Below, piece by piece: positions 1-8,305 of a stretch of DNA of 16,442 nt (the first letter of the stretch is position 1; each line of letters begins with the position of its first letter). A model generated the notes under the pieces. That model made no database searches. It was not told the DNA's origin and worked only from the letters and a program-made list of their open reading frames with translations. The translations under genes were made by a program, and so were the position numbers. Source of the stretch: Flavobacteriaceae bacterium UBA5079 (GTDB taxonomy: Bacteria; Bacteroidota; Bacteroidia; Flavobacteriales; Flavobacteriaceae). The DNA lies in contig DIAL01000074.1 in assembly GCA_002414705.1 (NCBI GenBank), positions 894 to 17,335 of the forward strand, read 5' to 3'.

Positions 1-336
1 ATATTTTTCTTTAATGGCGTCACTTCCTTCTGCATTTACGTGCGTCATGGCTAAATAAGCATGTGCCCACATATTGGCAGCAAAACCTCCAGAATTAACT
101 TTTTGTAATTCTTCAAGAAAAATAATGGTATAAAATAAATCTAAATCAAGTCCGCCATAAGCTTCTGGATAATTGACACCAAAAAAGCCCATGTCTCCAA
201 ATTTTTTCCAAATAAAACGTTCAACAGTTCCGTCTTTCTCCCATTTTTCAATATGTGGAACTACTTCTTTCTGTAGAAAATCTTTTAAACTTTGTCTAAA
301 CAAGTTATGCTCTTCGGTGAAGTACATAGTATTCAT
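1..336 (-). CDS. Acyl-CoA dehydrogenase, N-terminal part (cut by window edge)
   Basis: My translation of the minus strand gives 112 codons open to the window edge, starting MNTMYFTEEHNLFRQSLKDF. The pattern of an N-terminal alpha-helical acyl-CoA dehydrogenase domain is clear: an early 'F.....FL..EV.P' helix, a 'W......F....W...G.MGF.G...PE.YGG' stretch (residues about 32-62) and a following 'EEL' helix. Such flavoproteins oxidise acyl-CoA to enoyl-CoA in the cytoplasm, passing electrons to ETF. The catalytic glutamate and FAD-binding parts lie outside the window, so substrate class cannot be given. The start is the ATG at 336; a second in-frame ATG at 327 is equally possible. It lies 21 bases downstream of the helix-hairpin-helix gene on the same strand, so it may be cotranscribed. 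Confidence 0.88.
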   Translation of the reverse strand, partial: MNTMYFTEEHNLFRQSLKDFLQKEVVPHIEKWEKDGTVERFIWKKFGDMGFFGVNYPEAYGGLDLDLFYTIIFLEELQKVNSGGFAANMWAHAYLAMTHVNAEGSDAIKEKY

Positions 337-357
337 AAATTTTGGTTTTTTGTATAA

Positions 358-1230
358 TTATTCGAGTGTCAAATATAACGTAATTATCTCAATTTTATTA
401 ACAGGGAAGTCCTTAACTTTCGTTAAATCGGTTAAGGATTTGAAGCCATCTAGAAGAATTCGTTGCTCTATTATGCTATGTGCCACCTCATAGTCTATGA
501 ATTGTATGGTGACTAATTCATCACGAGTTGCTGTATTCAAATTAAAGCGCAAAATGGATTTAGGTGTTTTTACAGTAAACTGTTCTTGAATTCTTTCAAT
601 GACTTCAGGTGATAAACCATAGACTTGTGTCAGTTCGACATCTGCAATAAATTGACCGCCTATTTTTTCTCGATAAGACACGATACGATCAGATAATTTT
701 TCGCCTATCCCATAAATCTGTTTTAATTGTGATGCTGTTGCCGTGTTTAAATCTATTTTTTGGGCGAATGATTTTGGCTTGCTATTATTGAAATTATTTG
801 ATTTGAAAGATTTCGACTTCGGGTTAGTAACCCATTCCGGAAATTTAAAATTTGGTGATAAAATAGCTAAAAGTGAATCAGATACTTTGGTTACTTGTTG
901 AAATTCTGAAGCCGAATTTATCCACTTATTTGTTGCTCTAAATCTATGAAGTCTATCTATTTCTTCATTTGACATTCCGAGTGTGTAGCCTTTATAATCG
1001 GTTATATAATTAGGATTATAAGGAAATATCTTGAATTTAGAATCTTCAATTTGAACCACTTTAAGAGAATCAATTTCTTGTTGAAGTTCCTTATTTAAAA
1101 TAGTTTTATCACTTTCACTTTGTAGATTTTTATTGAAAAAAAAAAGTCCTACTTGCAATGCTAGCATTATGGCGATTAATAGAAAAATCCCATTTCGCTG
1201 TTTTTTGGTAAACGTGAAATGGGATTTCAT
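358..1230 (-). CDS. Membrane-anchored helix-hairpin-helix (ComEA-like) protein
   Basis: A protein of 290 aa with one N-terminal membrane segment (about residues 13-32) after a short basic cytoplasmic stretch. A helical linker follows, then two clear ComEA-type helix-hairpin-helix units at about 159-205 ('IDLNTATASQL...YGIGEKLSDRIVSYRE') and 229-275 ('FNLNTATRDEL...'). A further degenerate one may lie near 80-125 ('MSNEEIDRL...NSASEF'). HhH units of this family bind DNA backbone non-specifically; in competent bacteria ComEA pulls DNA across the envelope. Orientation suggests the HhH part lies in the periplasm. The second unit lacks the canonical GIG hairpin (IQFIDYEVA instead), so it may be structural only. 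It sits 18 bases after the AGCS symporter and 21 before the acyl-CoA dehydrogenase. A role in DNA uptake is inferred from family only. Confidence 0.85.
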   Translation of the reverse strand: MKSHFTFTKKQRNGIFLLIAIMLALQVGLFFFNKNLQSESDKTILNKELQQEIDSLKVVQIEDSKFKIFPYNPNYITDYKGYTLGMSNEEIDRLHRFRATNKWINSASEFQQVTKVSDSLLAILSPNFKFPEWVTNPKSKSFKSNNFNNSKPKSFAQKIDLNTATASQLKQIYGIGEKLSDRIVSYREKIGGQFIADVELTQVYGLSPEVIERIQEQFTVKTPKSILRFNLNTATRDELVTIQFIDYEVAHSIIEQRILLDGFKSLTDLTKVKDFPVNKIEIITLYLTLE

Positions 1231-1248
1231 AATATGTTTTTTAAAGTT

Positions 1249-2925
1249 CTACATGTGTTCTGTAACATCTACAGCACCTTCTTCAATAGCTTCTTTCTTA
1301 ATAGAAATGGCTCCCATGTATCGTTTCATTTCGTCACGAACTTTAGGGAATAAAAAGAATAAACCAATCATATTTGGGAATACTAAAGCTAAAATCATAG
1401 CATCAGAGAATTTAATAACCGCATCTAATGTTGCTGCTGCTCCAATAACTACAAATAATAAGAATAATATTTTATATACCATATCTGCAGCTTTTCCTTT
1501 TCCAAAAAGATATTTCCATGATTGTAATCCGTAATAAGACCATGAAATCATAGTAGAGAATGCAAATAATACAATGGCAATTGTAAGTACATACGAGAAG
1601 TGAGGAATTACAGAATCAAAAGCCATAGACGTTAAATCCACACCGTTAATAGCTGCGCCAGTTTCATTTAAAAGAACGCTACTTCCATGAGCTGCTGAAT
1701 AATTAAATACTGATTGTACATCATCTCCGTTAATGTTAAAGAATATAATGACTAAAGCTGTCATGGTACAAATTACTACGGTATCAATAAAAGGCTCTAA
1801 TAAAGCAACAACACCTTCAGAAGCTGGATATTTAGTTCTTACTGCAGAGTGTGCAATGGCGGCAGATCCTGCTCCGGCTTCGTTAGAAAAAGCAGCACGT
1901 TGAAATCCAACAATTAAAACACCAACCAAACCACCTAGTCCAGCCATAGGAGTAAAAGCACCTTCAAAAATTAATTTGAAAGCGATACCTATATCACTAA
2001 AGTTTGCAAAAATTATAATTAAGGATGCCACGATATAAATTCCAGCCATGAATGGAACAACTTTTTCAGTAATACTGGCAATTCTTTTAATACCACCAAT
2101 GATTACAATTCCAACAAGTACTGCTAAAATTACACCTATTATAACACCATTAGATCCACCTTCTAAATTTAACATAGAACTAATTTGTACAGCTGCTTGA
2201 TTAGACTGAAAAGCGTTACCACCACCAAAAGAGGCACCAACACATAAAACAGCAAATACAACACCTAAAACTTTTCCAATTTTGGTAAATCCAACTTCTT
2301 TAAGTCCTTTAGATAAGTAATACATTGGACCACCATAAATGGTTCCATCGTCACCAACATCTCTATATTTCACACCTAATGTACACTCTACAAACTTGGT
2401 AGACATACCAATAAGTCCGCAAACTACCATCCAAAATGTTGCACCTGGACCACCAAGTCCAATAGCAACAGCTACACCTGCAATATTTCCTAATCCTACA
2501 GTACCCGAAACGGCTGTAGCAAGCGCCTGGAAATGTGACACCTCACCATGAGCACTTTCATCACGAATAGTATCTTTAATATCTTCTACAGCTAGAGCCT
2601 CATCATTGTTATACAATTTATCAACGCCATGCTTTTCAATATCAACATACTGACCTCTAACCGTGTTTATAGCCGTTCTAAACTTGGTGACAGCTGGGAA
2701 TCTGAAATAAATAGTAAAAAAAGTAGCACCACCTACAAGCAGTAAAACAACAAAAGGAATATTATAACCACCAATAGGAATTGTTGTTAAAACTAAACCT
2801 TCCCACCACGTAGCAATTGGCATAAAAGCATCATTAATTTGCTCATCAAGTCCTTTAGTTGCCTCCTGTGCAAAGGTTAATATTGGTATAATTAATGTGA
2901 AAATTGAAAGAAGAATTTTCTTCAT
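1249..2925 (-). CDS. Sodium:alanine (AGCS family) symporter
   Basis: A polytopic inner-membrane protein of 558 aa, of the alanine or glycine:cation symporter family (AlsT/DagA/AgcS), which imports small neutral amino acids with Na+. The family signature is plain: 'SGTVGLGNIAGVAVAI' at about 140-155, followed by 'GGPGATFWM', with later conserved 'GFQRAAFSNEAGAGSAAIAH' near the middle and a 'SWSYYGLQSWKYLFG' segment towards the C-terminus. Residues 1-20 look like a cleavable signal peptide, and a hydrophilic insertion of about 35 residues (90-125) precedes the signature; both make it somewhat longer than short Gram-positive members. The start ATG at 2925 gives this signal-like N-terminus. The gene heads a likely three-gene run (symporter, HhH protein, acyl-CoA dehydrogenase). 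I saw no clear promoter in the 96 bases upstream. The exact substrate is unproven. Confidence 0.95.
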   Translation of the reverse strand: MKKILLSIFTLIIPILTFAQEATKGLDEQINDAFMPIATWWEGLVLTTIPIGGYNIPFVVLLLVGGATFFTIYFRFPAVTKFRTAINTVRGQYVDIEKHGVDKLYNNDEALAVEDIKDTIRDESAHGEVSHFQALATAVSGTVGLGNIAGVAVAIGLGGPGATFWMVVCGLIGMSTKFVECTLGVKYRDVGDDGTIYGGPMYYLSKGLKEVGFTKIGKVLGVVFAVLCVGASFGGGNAFQSNQAAVQISSMLNLEGGSNGVIIGVILAVLVGIVIIGGIKRIASITEKVVPFMAGIYIVASLIIIFANFSDIGIAFKLIFEGAFTPMAGLGGLVGVLIVGFQRAAFSNEAGAGSAAIAHSAVRTKYPASEGVVALLEPFIDTVVICTMTALVIIFFNINGDDVQSVFNYSAAHGSSVLLNETGAAINGVDLTSMAFDSVIPHFSYVLTIAIVLFAFSTMISWSYYGLQSWKYLFGKGKAADMVYKILFLLFVVIGAAATLDAVIKFSDAMILALVFPNMIGLFFLFPKVRDEMKRYMGAISIKKEAIEEGAVDVTEHM

Positions 2926-3021
2926 AAGAATATTTATTAGTTAGTTTTTTTTAATTAGTAGGACAAGATGCTAAAAAAAATTGAGTTTTTAAAACATCTG
3001 TTAATAAAAACAGAAAAATGA

Positions 3022-4044
3022 CTAGGTGATATTGTAAACAGAATTAAGCTTCATAATCTGTTCTGGTCTTCCAAGTACAATAACTTTAGAATTAGGCATC
3101 AGTCGTTGTTCTGCTTCTGGATTAATTATATATTCACCATGTCCATCCTTATAACCTATTACATTACAGCCTGTTTTCTTACGCAAATCTAAATCACGAA
3201 TGGTACGGATTTCTGTAGTATCATAGAATTTACTTACGGCAATCTCTTCAATATTAATATTAGATTTTCCGACTATAGATAGGTTATCTATAAACTCAAT
3301 TAAATCTGGAACAACGACTAAAGAAGCCATGTGGTCTCCTCCAATTTTGTCTGGTAAAATAACATTATTGGCACCTGCTAATTTTAATTTATTGTAAGAT
3401 GTTTCTTGGGATGCACGACTAATTATAGTCATTTCTTTATTTATTTGTCGCGCAGATAATACCACAAATAAATTATCTGCATCGTTTGGCAATGCTGAAA
3501 TTAGTGTTGTAGCACGATCAATTCCTGCTTGAAAAAGAATATCGTCTTCATTTGCATTTCCTTGAACAAATGGTACCATTTCACTCTGATGCTTATCAAT
3601 AACCTCCTTATTTCGTTCAATTACCACAAAAGGTTTTTTGTAGGCCATTAATTTACTAGCAGCCTGTTTACCGTTTCTGCCATAGCCACAAATAATAATG
3701 TGACCTGAAAGATTATCAATCTTTTTTTGCATTTTCTTTTGTTTTAAATCTTCAAAATTATTTTTACTCAATATATACTCCGTAATAACACTAATAGCAT
3801 AACCTACAATAACAATACTGGTAAGAATTAGAAAAATGGTAAACATTTTTGACGCATCATCTAAAGGTCTTACTTCACCAAAACCAACTGTAGTTATCGT
3901 AATTACAGTCATATAAAGCGCATCAATCCATCGATAATCGGACATGATTTTAAATCCAATTACACCAATAATTAGCAATAAAACCAATAAACCTATTGCT
4001 GTTACAATCTTGGATCTAAAAATACTTAAAACAAAATTTCTCAT
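3022..4044 (-). CDS. Two-TM potassium channel with RCK (TrkA-N/TrkA-C) domain
   Basis: A 340-aa channel subunit of the MthK/Kch type. TM1 spans about 12-32, the pore loop and selectivity filter 'TTVGFGE' lies at 51-57 (Phe in place of the more usual Tyr of TVGYG, a common variant), and TM2 spans about 66-90. A charged linker leads to a cytoplasmic Rossmann RCK domain starting 'HIIICGYGRNG' (about 115-125), which senses a ligand such as nucleotide or Ca2+ in relatives. The C-terminal 80 residues fit a TrkA-C module. Four subunits would form one K+ pore in the inner membrane. Only 2 bases separate it from the upstream PspC-like gene, so translation is probably coupled. No gating ligand can be read from the sequence. 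Confidence 0.94.
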   Translation of the reverse strand: MRNFVLSIFRSKIVTAIGLLVLLLIIGVIGFKIMSDYRWIDALYMTVITITTVGFGEVRPLDDASKMFTIFLILTSIVIVGYAISVITEYILSKNNFEDLKQKKMQKKIDNLSGHIIICGYGRNGKQAASKLMAYKKPFVVIERNKEVIDKHQSEMVPFVQGNANEDDILFQAGIDRATTLISALPNDADNLFVVLSARQINKEMTIISRASQETSYNKLKLAGANNVILPDKIGGDHMASLVVVPDLIEFIDNLSIVGKSNINIEEIAVSKFYDTTEIRTIRDLDLRKKTGCNVIGYKDGHGEYIINPEAEQRLMPNSKVIVLGRPEQIMKLNSVYNIT

Positions 4045-4046
4045 AA

Positions 4047-4274
4047 CTATAAATCGAAAACGGATGAGCGTTTTGTAAACAACAAATCTTTAATTCGCAT
4101 CCAAAAGGCAAAGAATAAATATAGTGCAAATCCAAAGCCTAATGTTACAAATGTTAAATACATAAATGATGTACGAACTACTTTAGCACGAATACCCAAA
4201 CGATCAGCAATACGTTGGCAAACATAGTAGCCACGCTTTTGAAAATAAAGTAAGGCATTGTAAAAAATATTCAT
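4047..4274 (-). CDS. PspC-like small membrane protein
   Basis: A 75-aa protein. The first 35 residues are a soluble segment ('ICQRIADRLGIRAKVVR'-like, here 'VCQRIADRLGIRAKVVRTS') and residues about 37-58 a hydrophobic membrane span, then a short basic tail. The arrangement 'C..IAD.LGI...VVR..F......' followed by a TM helix is that of PspC-domain proteins, although shorter than phage-shock PspC of enterobacteria. It sits between the DUF2851 gene (16 bases upstream) and the K+ channel gene (2 bases downstream) on the same strand, which fits one operon. A membrane-stress or channel-associated role is inference from domain and context. Start ATG at 4274 is the only good one. Confidence 0.75.
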   Translation of the reverse strand: MNIFYNALLYFQKRGYYVCQRIADRLGIRAKVVRTSFMYLTFVTLGFGFALYLFFAFWMRIKDLLFTKRSSVFDL

Positions 4275-4290
4275 ACTGCAAGGTAATAAT

Positions 4291-5562
4291 TTATTTGCTT
4301 AATAGATGGTTTCCAATAGCACATTCCAAACATTTATTTGGTGTGCAATAATTAGTTTTTAGCTGTAATAAAGCTTGGGATATGCTAGCTGAATTTGACA
4401 TAGTCTTCAAATCATTAAACTTTTTTACTATCGTGTTTGTTTCTGCTGGAATATTAGCTAACAAGTCCATCAGTTCCAAAACCTTATCCTGACCTTGCTG
4501 TTTAGCATAAGCAAATTTTAAAGGAACAATCGTATTTATAATGACCAGATTAATAAAACTTTTAGTCAGCATTTTTTTAGATGCTTTTGAAGTTGTTTGA
4601 AACGTGTAATGTGTTTGCCAAAAGTTAGAACAGCCTATTTTAAAAATTTCATAGATGTCTTCCAATTTTTGACAAGCTATTACTTTGGAAAACAAATTGT
4701 CATTTTCAGTATATAAACTTACCAATTGTGATAACCGGATTGTTGGAAAATTTTGTGGACGTAATTTAAAAAATTGTGGCTGGATTATATGATTATTTTT
4801 GAGCTGAAACTTATTTTTTAAATACTGATAGTGCACATTTAATTGCAACTCATAAGGCTCATGACTCTCTGAACTTAACAATCCTGCTTGCCCTAAAAAT
4901 AGCGCTTCCAATTCTTCGGGTTTATTTTGAAGTTTTCTTATTGTAGAAAAATCTAGGGATTGTGCCATACTATAAAATGCATCACCATTTATATTAAGCC
5001 CAAAATTTTTGGCCAACATAACAAAAAGAACCGCTTCCCAATTATTTTTAGAGGTCTTTAATAAGGTTGAAATAGTAATAGCTTTTTGTTCCAAGCGCTC
5101 TACATACAAACGCTCTAGCCAATTTTGAAATAAAAAATCAGGCGTACTTTTAAAGTCATTTTCGCAATTAATCCACGTTTGCTTTTTGCTGAATAATTGA
5201 TAATAATTATCAAGCACCTTTTTATCAATATAATTTTTAAGTTCTAAAGTAGGAATTGTTGAATTATCTTTTCTAAAAATATCCGTATCATGCTCCCAAA
5301 CCACATGGAGTATTACGTTTTGGTACGCTGGATCTTTTTCATGATGATGCACATACCAATCACTAGATTTCACATGAATTTCTACATTTCCAGCCCAAAG
5401 CTGATCATCGATTTTTAGTTGTGATGCAAAAAAATCTGGTCCTGAAAGCAGATTATGCTGACCCGAATTAACAACAGTAATAAGCTGCTCCTGAGTTGTT
5501 TTCAAATCCAAAAGCTGAAACTTTTTAAACTGCCATAAATAATGTAAAAACGCTTCTTGCAT
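4291..5562 (-). CDS. DUF2851 family protein
   Basis: A 423-aa soluble protein with the hallmarks of the Bacteroidota family DUF2851: an N-terminal 'LHYLWQFKKF' opening, 'SGPDFF.A.L.I....W.GN.EIH..SSDW..H.H..D..Y.NVILHVVW..D' (about residues 39-92), and a Cys-rich end 'NYCTPNKCLECAIGNHLL'. No signal peptide or membrane span is visible, so it is cytoplasmic. The function of the family is not established; the early conserved acidic/His region and the terminal CxxxxCxxC-like cluster suggest metal binding or a nuclease-like fold, but that is only a guess. It is the first gene of a probable operon with the PspC-like protein and K+ channel. Confidence 0.88.
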   Translation of the reverse strand: MQEAFLHYLWQFKKFQLLDLKTTQEQLITVVNSGQHNLLSGPDFFASQLKIDDQLWAGNVEIHVKSSDWYVHHHEKDPAYQNVILHVVWEHDTDIFRKDNSTIPTLELKNYIDKKVLDNYYQLFSKKQTWINCENDFKSTPDFLFQNWLERLYVERLEQKAITISTLLKTSKNNWEAVLFVMLAKNFGLNINGDAFYSMAQSLDFSTIRKLQNKPEELEALFLGQAGLLSSESHEPYELQLNVHYQYLKNKFQLKNNHIIQPQFFKLRPQNFPTIRLSQLVSLYTENDNLFSKVIACQKLEDIYEIFKIGCSNFWQTHYTFQTTSKASKKMLTKSFINLVIINTIVPLKFAYAKQQGQDKVLELMDLLANIPAETNTIVKKFNDLKTMSNSASISQALLQLKTNYCTPNKCLECAIGNHLLSK

Positions 5563-5989
5563 ACTTTAAAAAAATCAACTATGTCCTGTAAAACTCTAAA
5601 CTATTCGGATTCTCGATACTTTTAGAATGAGGAAAATAGACTTGTTTTTAAAGTTAGCACTAATTTACTGATTACCAACAAAAACAACTTTAATAACTCA
5701 AGTTTATCTTTGGAGTTATAAAAAAAACAAACTAACATTTACTATAATTCCCTAAACACAATGATTAGGTTTATTTAAAAAAATTAACGAACTCTTTTAA
5801 AGACAGCAGTATATAAAAGTAGTAAACAACAGAATACAAACCTCTTATATTTAGATGCTTGCTGCGTTTAAAAAATAAATCTTATTAATCCTGTATGAAA
5901 TCTTGGCTCACCTCAACGTTTAAAAAGCAGATCAGAAAACAGAATTCCTAAAGATTCTTTTCACTATTTTATTTGGTGTTTTAAACGAA
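5563..5989. other. Intergenic stretch between eutBC end and DUF2851 start
   Basis: These 427 bases hold no convincing gene in any frame. They must contain the 3' end signals of the ammonia-lyase gene and the promoter of the DUF2851 operon, but I found no TAnnTTTG box on the minus strand. On the plus strand there is an exact TAnnTTTG match (TATCTTTG, 5705-5712) without a clear TTTG about 20 bases upstream of it. The 9-mer cgtttaaaa occurs at 5865 and 5917, and inverted at 5979-5987. A weak 5-bp stem (AGAAT/ATTCT near 5941-5960) lies downstream of the ammonia-lyase stop but is too poor to call a terminator. Confidence 0.6.
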
Positions 5990-8305
5990 TTATATTTGCT
6001 TCAAAAATAATTCATTTAAAATTTTTACAGTATTTTCAACAGCTTTTTGGGGTGTTAGAGCCGTATCCGAAATACCCGATATTACACGAGATATATTATG
6101 ATCCACGGTACCTTTAACACCCCAGTTAGTAGCATTTGAAACCGTTAAATAAGCAGAAAAATTATGATGCCCCGAACCTGGTCGTTCACCTATAATATGA
6201 ATAATTCCATGAGGTTGCATTTCTTTTAACTGATCACCAAAAACCAACTCTCCACAGGCGTAACCCGCACGCACACGACCGTTAGTAATTACAATATTTC
6301 TTTGACTTAATGTGTAGTTATTTTCTAACAACAAACTGCTTAAACCCTCTAAATAGGGCGACAAATGCCCTTCATCCATAATGGCTCTGGGGTTTAATCC
6401 ATCTGAAATCACAATTTGTATATCTGGAGTCTCACCATTCCAAGTCTTTTTTACAGCCAATACTTTACTAATTGCTTCAGCACTTAAAAGCTCTCCAGAT
6501 GCTGGATGATACACATAGTCCTTCCTATCTCTAGATTCTGTATAAACTAAAATAGATGCAGGAATGCTTTGCGCAAATGTTTTATTAAATTCAGTCCATA
6601 AACTCTCTTTAGCGTCCAGGTAAAGGTTTTGAACTTTTTGCTCTAATTCGGGCTTTAAATCCCAAATATTATCGCCATATCCTTGAGCAATTGAAACCCC
6701 TCGATTTTCAATATCTACAATGCATTGTTTTCCCTCCTTGTAAATTTCATCAAAAGAACGCGTATCATTTTTTGCTTTTCTAAACTTATAATAGACCCAG
6801 ATAGGATCTCCAAAATGTTTTGTTGGTTTTCCTTGATCGTCAATAACGTCTAATGTTTTAAAGAAATCCCACATGGCATCATTAACCTTGTACCCAAATT
6901 GCTCTCTAATCTTTACATGATTATTAAATGCTGTTGATAAATAACTAAGCATCGGATCATTTTTTGTAGGCAAAGCCATCAAATATGCTGGATTTGCTGG
7001 CATTACTTTTTCTATACACCAATCTAAATCTTCTAAATTCACATCCATATGTAGGGTAGAACAAATATCCAGACCAATTGTTAAACCATGCAGCTTACCC
7101 ATAACGGTATCTTCCAAGCAACAACGTACAAGCTGCTCCTTAGTTTTAAAGACTTCTGGACCAATAAAACCAGCAACATCATTCACATGAACCCACGAAT
7201 TATTTTCTTTTTTTAGCCTGTTTATTTTTTGTTTTAAGGCTCTTAAAAAACCATATTTTCTAGACTCATGCATCACCATATCAAAACCTTCTCCATGGCC
7301 ATTTGTTAAGTCTGCCCCTTGCCCAGTTTCAGCATAAAACCCATACTGCCCATCGCGCAAGGAAACATATTCCATCATTTTATCTATAGTAATATCAAAC
7401 GTTCTATTTGCATTTACGGTACCTGCCAAACTTTGAAACCAAACACCCGCTACACCTGGATTTGTTTTCTCCACTTCTGCCTGAACATCTATATGAGAAA
7501 GCACACAGTTGGGAATGGTTGTTTCTAAATTGAAAGTAGTAATAATATCAAAAAGCGCTTTTTCTATTTTAGCTACCGATTCTGGCTCACTAGAAACAGG
7601 ATTCGTACCTAACACAACATCACCTACCGCATAAGACCAAGCATTAAAAACTTGCCAAGTTATATCCTCCAAATTATCGGTTGGTGAATTGGGCTGAACT
7701 CTAGCTCCCATATAACCTTTACTACCAATTTTACTATTCGGCAATGGATTAAACACTTTTTGACTAACCGTAATAAGCTCTTCATTACTCATCAATTTCA
7801 CCAAACACGCAATGACATCACTATTAAGATTGGGCATTATGTCTTTAATACGATCTTCGGGCTCGGATAGCGTAAAATTCTTTAAATCCTGCATAGTCCA
7901 ACTTTCCAATTCCTTATTTTTTACCGTAGACTGCTCTATTAAAACCTGAATATCATCTGTATAAACCGTAATTTTATTTAAATCACCAATAGTTGTATTA
8001 GCCAACAATGCTCTTGAATTAATGCGGGATTCTCCGCTAACAGCTGCAATTTTCAGTGTTTCATCTCCTTCTTTAAAGGCATTAGCAGCACCTAAAATTT
8101 GTCTATAAAGTGTTATATCAAATTTTCCTTTTGTTTTTTGTATGTAGCTAAAAATATCTTCTCCAATATTAGGTTTTTGAATAACAACACCTCTTAATCC
8201 CGAATCGACATGTTTTTCACCTGACGAAAAAAAATCGCACCCATTAAGCAATAAAACTGAAGCACCCGCTAAACTTGTTCGTTTTAAAAATTCTTTTCTA
8301 TTCAT
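5990..8305 (-). CDS. eutBC: Fused ethanolamine ammonia-lyase (EutB-EutC) with lipoprotein/Tat-like signal peptide
   Basis: A 771-aa single chain. Residues 1-23 read as a signal peptide: 'NRKEFLKRTS' resembles the Tat motif (RK instead of RR), then a hydrophobic stretch ending in lipobox LNGC with Cys23. Residues about 35-508 match EutB, the large subunit. Residues seen as active-site or cobalamin-near in known EutB are all present by motif: 'ARVQPN' (R202, Q204), 'GTNPV' (N235), 'YAETGQG' (E326), 'GFIGPE' (F380), 'GLDIC' (D413) and 'YLMALP' (M443). Residues about 510-771 match EutC, with 'VISDGLNPRAIMDEGHL' (632-648) and 'GERPGSGHH' (706-714). The enzyme converts ethanolamine to acetaldehyde and ammonia using adenosylcobalamin, normally as separate EutB and EutC chains in cytosol or microcompartment. 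No EutA reactivase, shell, aldehyde dehydrogenase or permease gene is nearby. ATG at 8305 supplies the whole signal; assignment of domains is firm, export is inferred. Confidence 0.93.
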   Translation of the reverse strand: MNRKEFLKRTSLAGASVLLLNGCDFFSSGEKHVDSGLRGVVIQKPNIGEDIFSYIQKTKGKFDITLYRQILGAANAFKEGDETLKIAAVSGESRINSRALLANTTIGDLNKITVYTDDIQVLIEQSTVKNKELESWTMQDLKNFTLSEPEDRIKDIMPNLNSDVIACLVKLMSNEELITVSQKVFNPLPNSKIGSKGYMGARVQPNSPTDNLEDITWQVFNAWSYAVGDVVLGTNPVSSEPESVAKIEKALFDIITTFNLETTIPNCVLSHIDVQAEVEKTNPGVAGVWFQSLAGTVNANRTFDITIDKMMEYVSLRDGQYGFYAETGQGADLTNGHGEGFDMVMHESRKYGFLRALKQKINRLKKENNSWVHVNDVAGFIGPEVFKTKEQLVRCCLEDTVMGKLHGLTIGLDICSTLHMDVNLEDLDWCIEKVMPANPAYLMALPTKNDPMLSYLSTAFNNHVKIREQFGYKVNDAMWDFFKTLDVIDDQGKPTKHFGDPIWVYYKFRKAKNDTRSFDEIYKEGKQCIVDIENRGVSIAQGYGDNIWDLKPELEQKVQNLYLDAKESLWTEFNKTFAQSIPASILVYTESRDRKDYVYHPASGELLSAEAISKVLAVKKTWNGETPDIQIVISDGLNPRAIMDEGHLSPYLEGLSSLLLENNYTLSQRNIVITNGRVRAGYACGELVFGDQLKEMQPHGIIHIIGERPGSGHHNFSAYLTVSNATNWGVKGTVDHNISRVISGISDTALTPQKAVENTVKILNELFLKQI

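Noticed and set aside
173..493. Plus-strand ORF across the acyl-CoA dehydrogenase / HhH gene junction
   Set aside because: It spans the ends of two well-supported minus-strand genes and has low-complexity Ser/Phe/Lys composition.
1133..1534. Plus-strand ORF opposite the HhH and symporter genes
   Set aside because: Antisense shadow of two recognised genes.
5865..5987. Three copies of cgtttaaaa (one inverted) downstream of eutBC
   Set aside because: Short, AT-rich and containing the self-complementary TTTAAA core; expected by chance often enough in such sequence, with a 52-base loop between the inverted pair.
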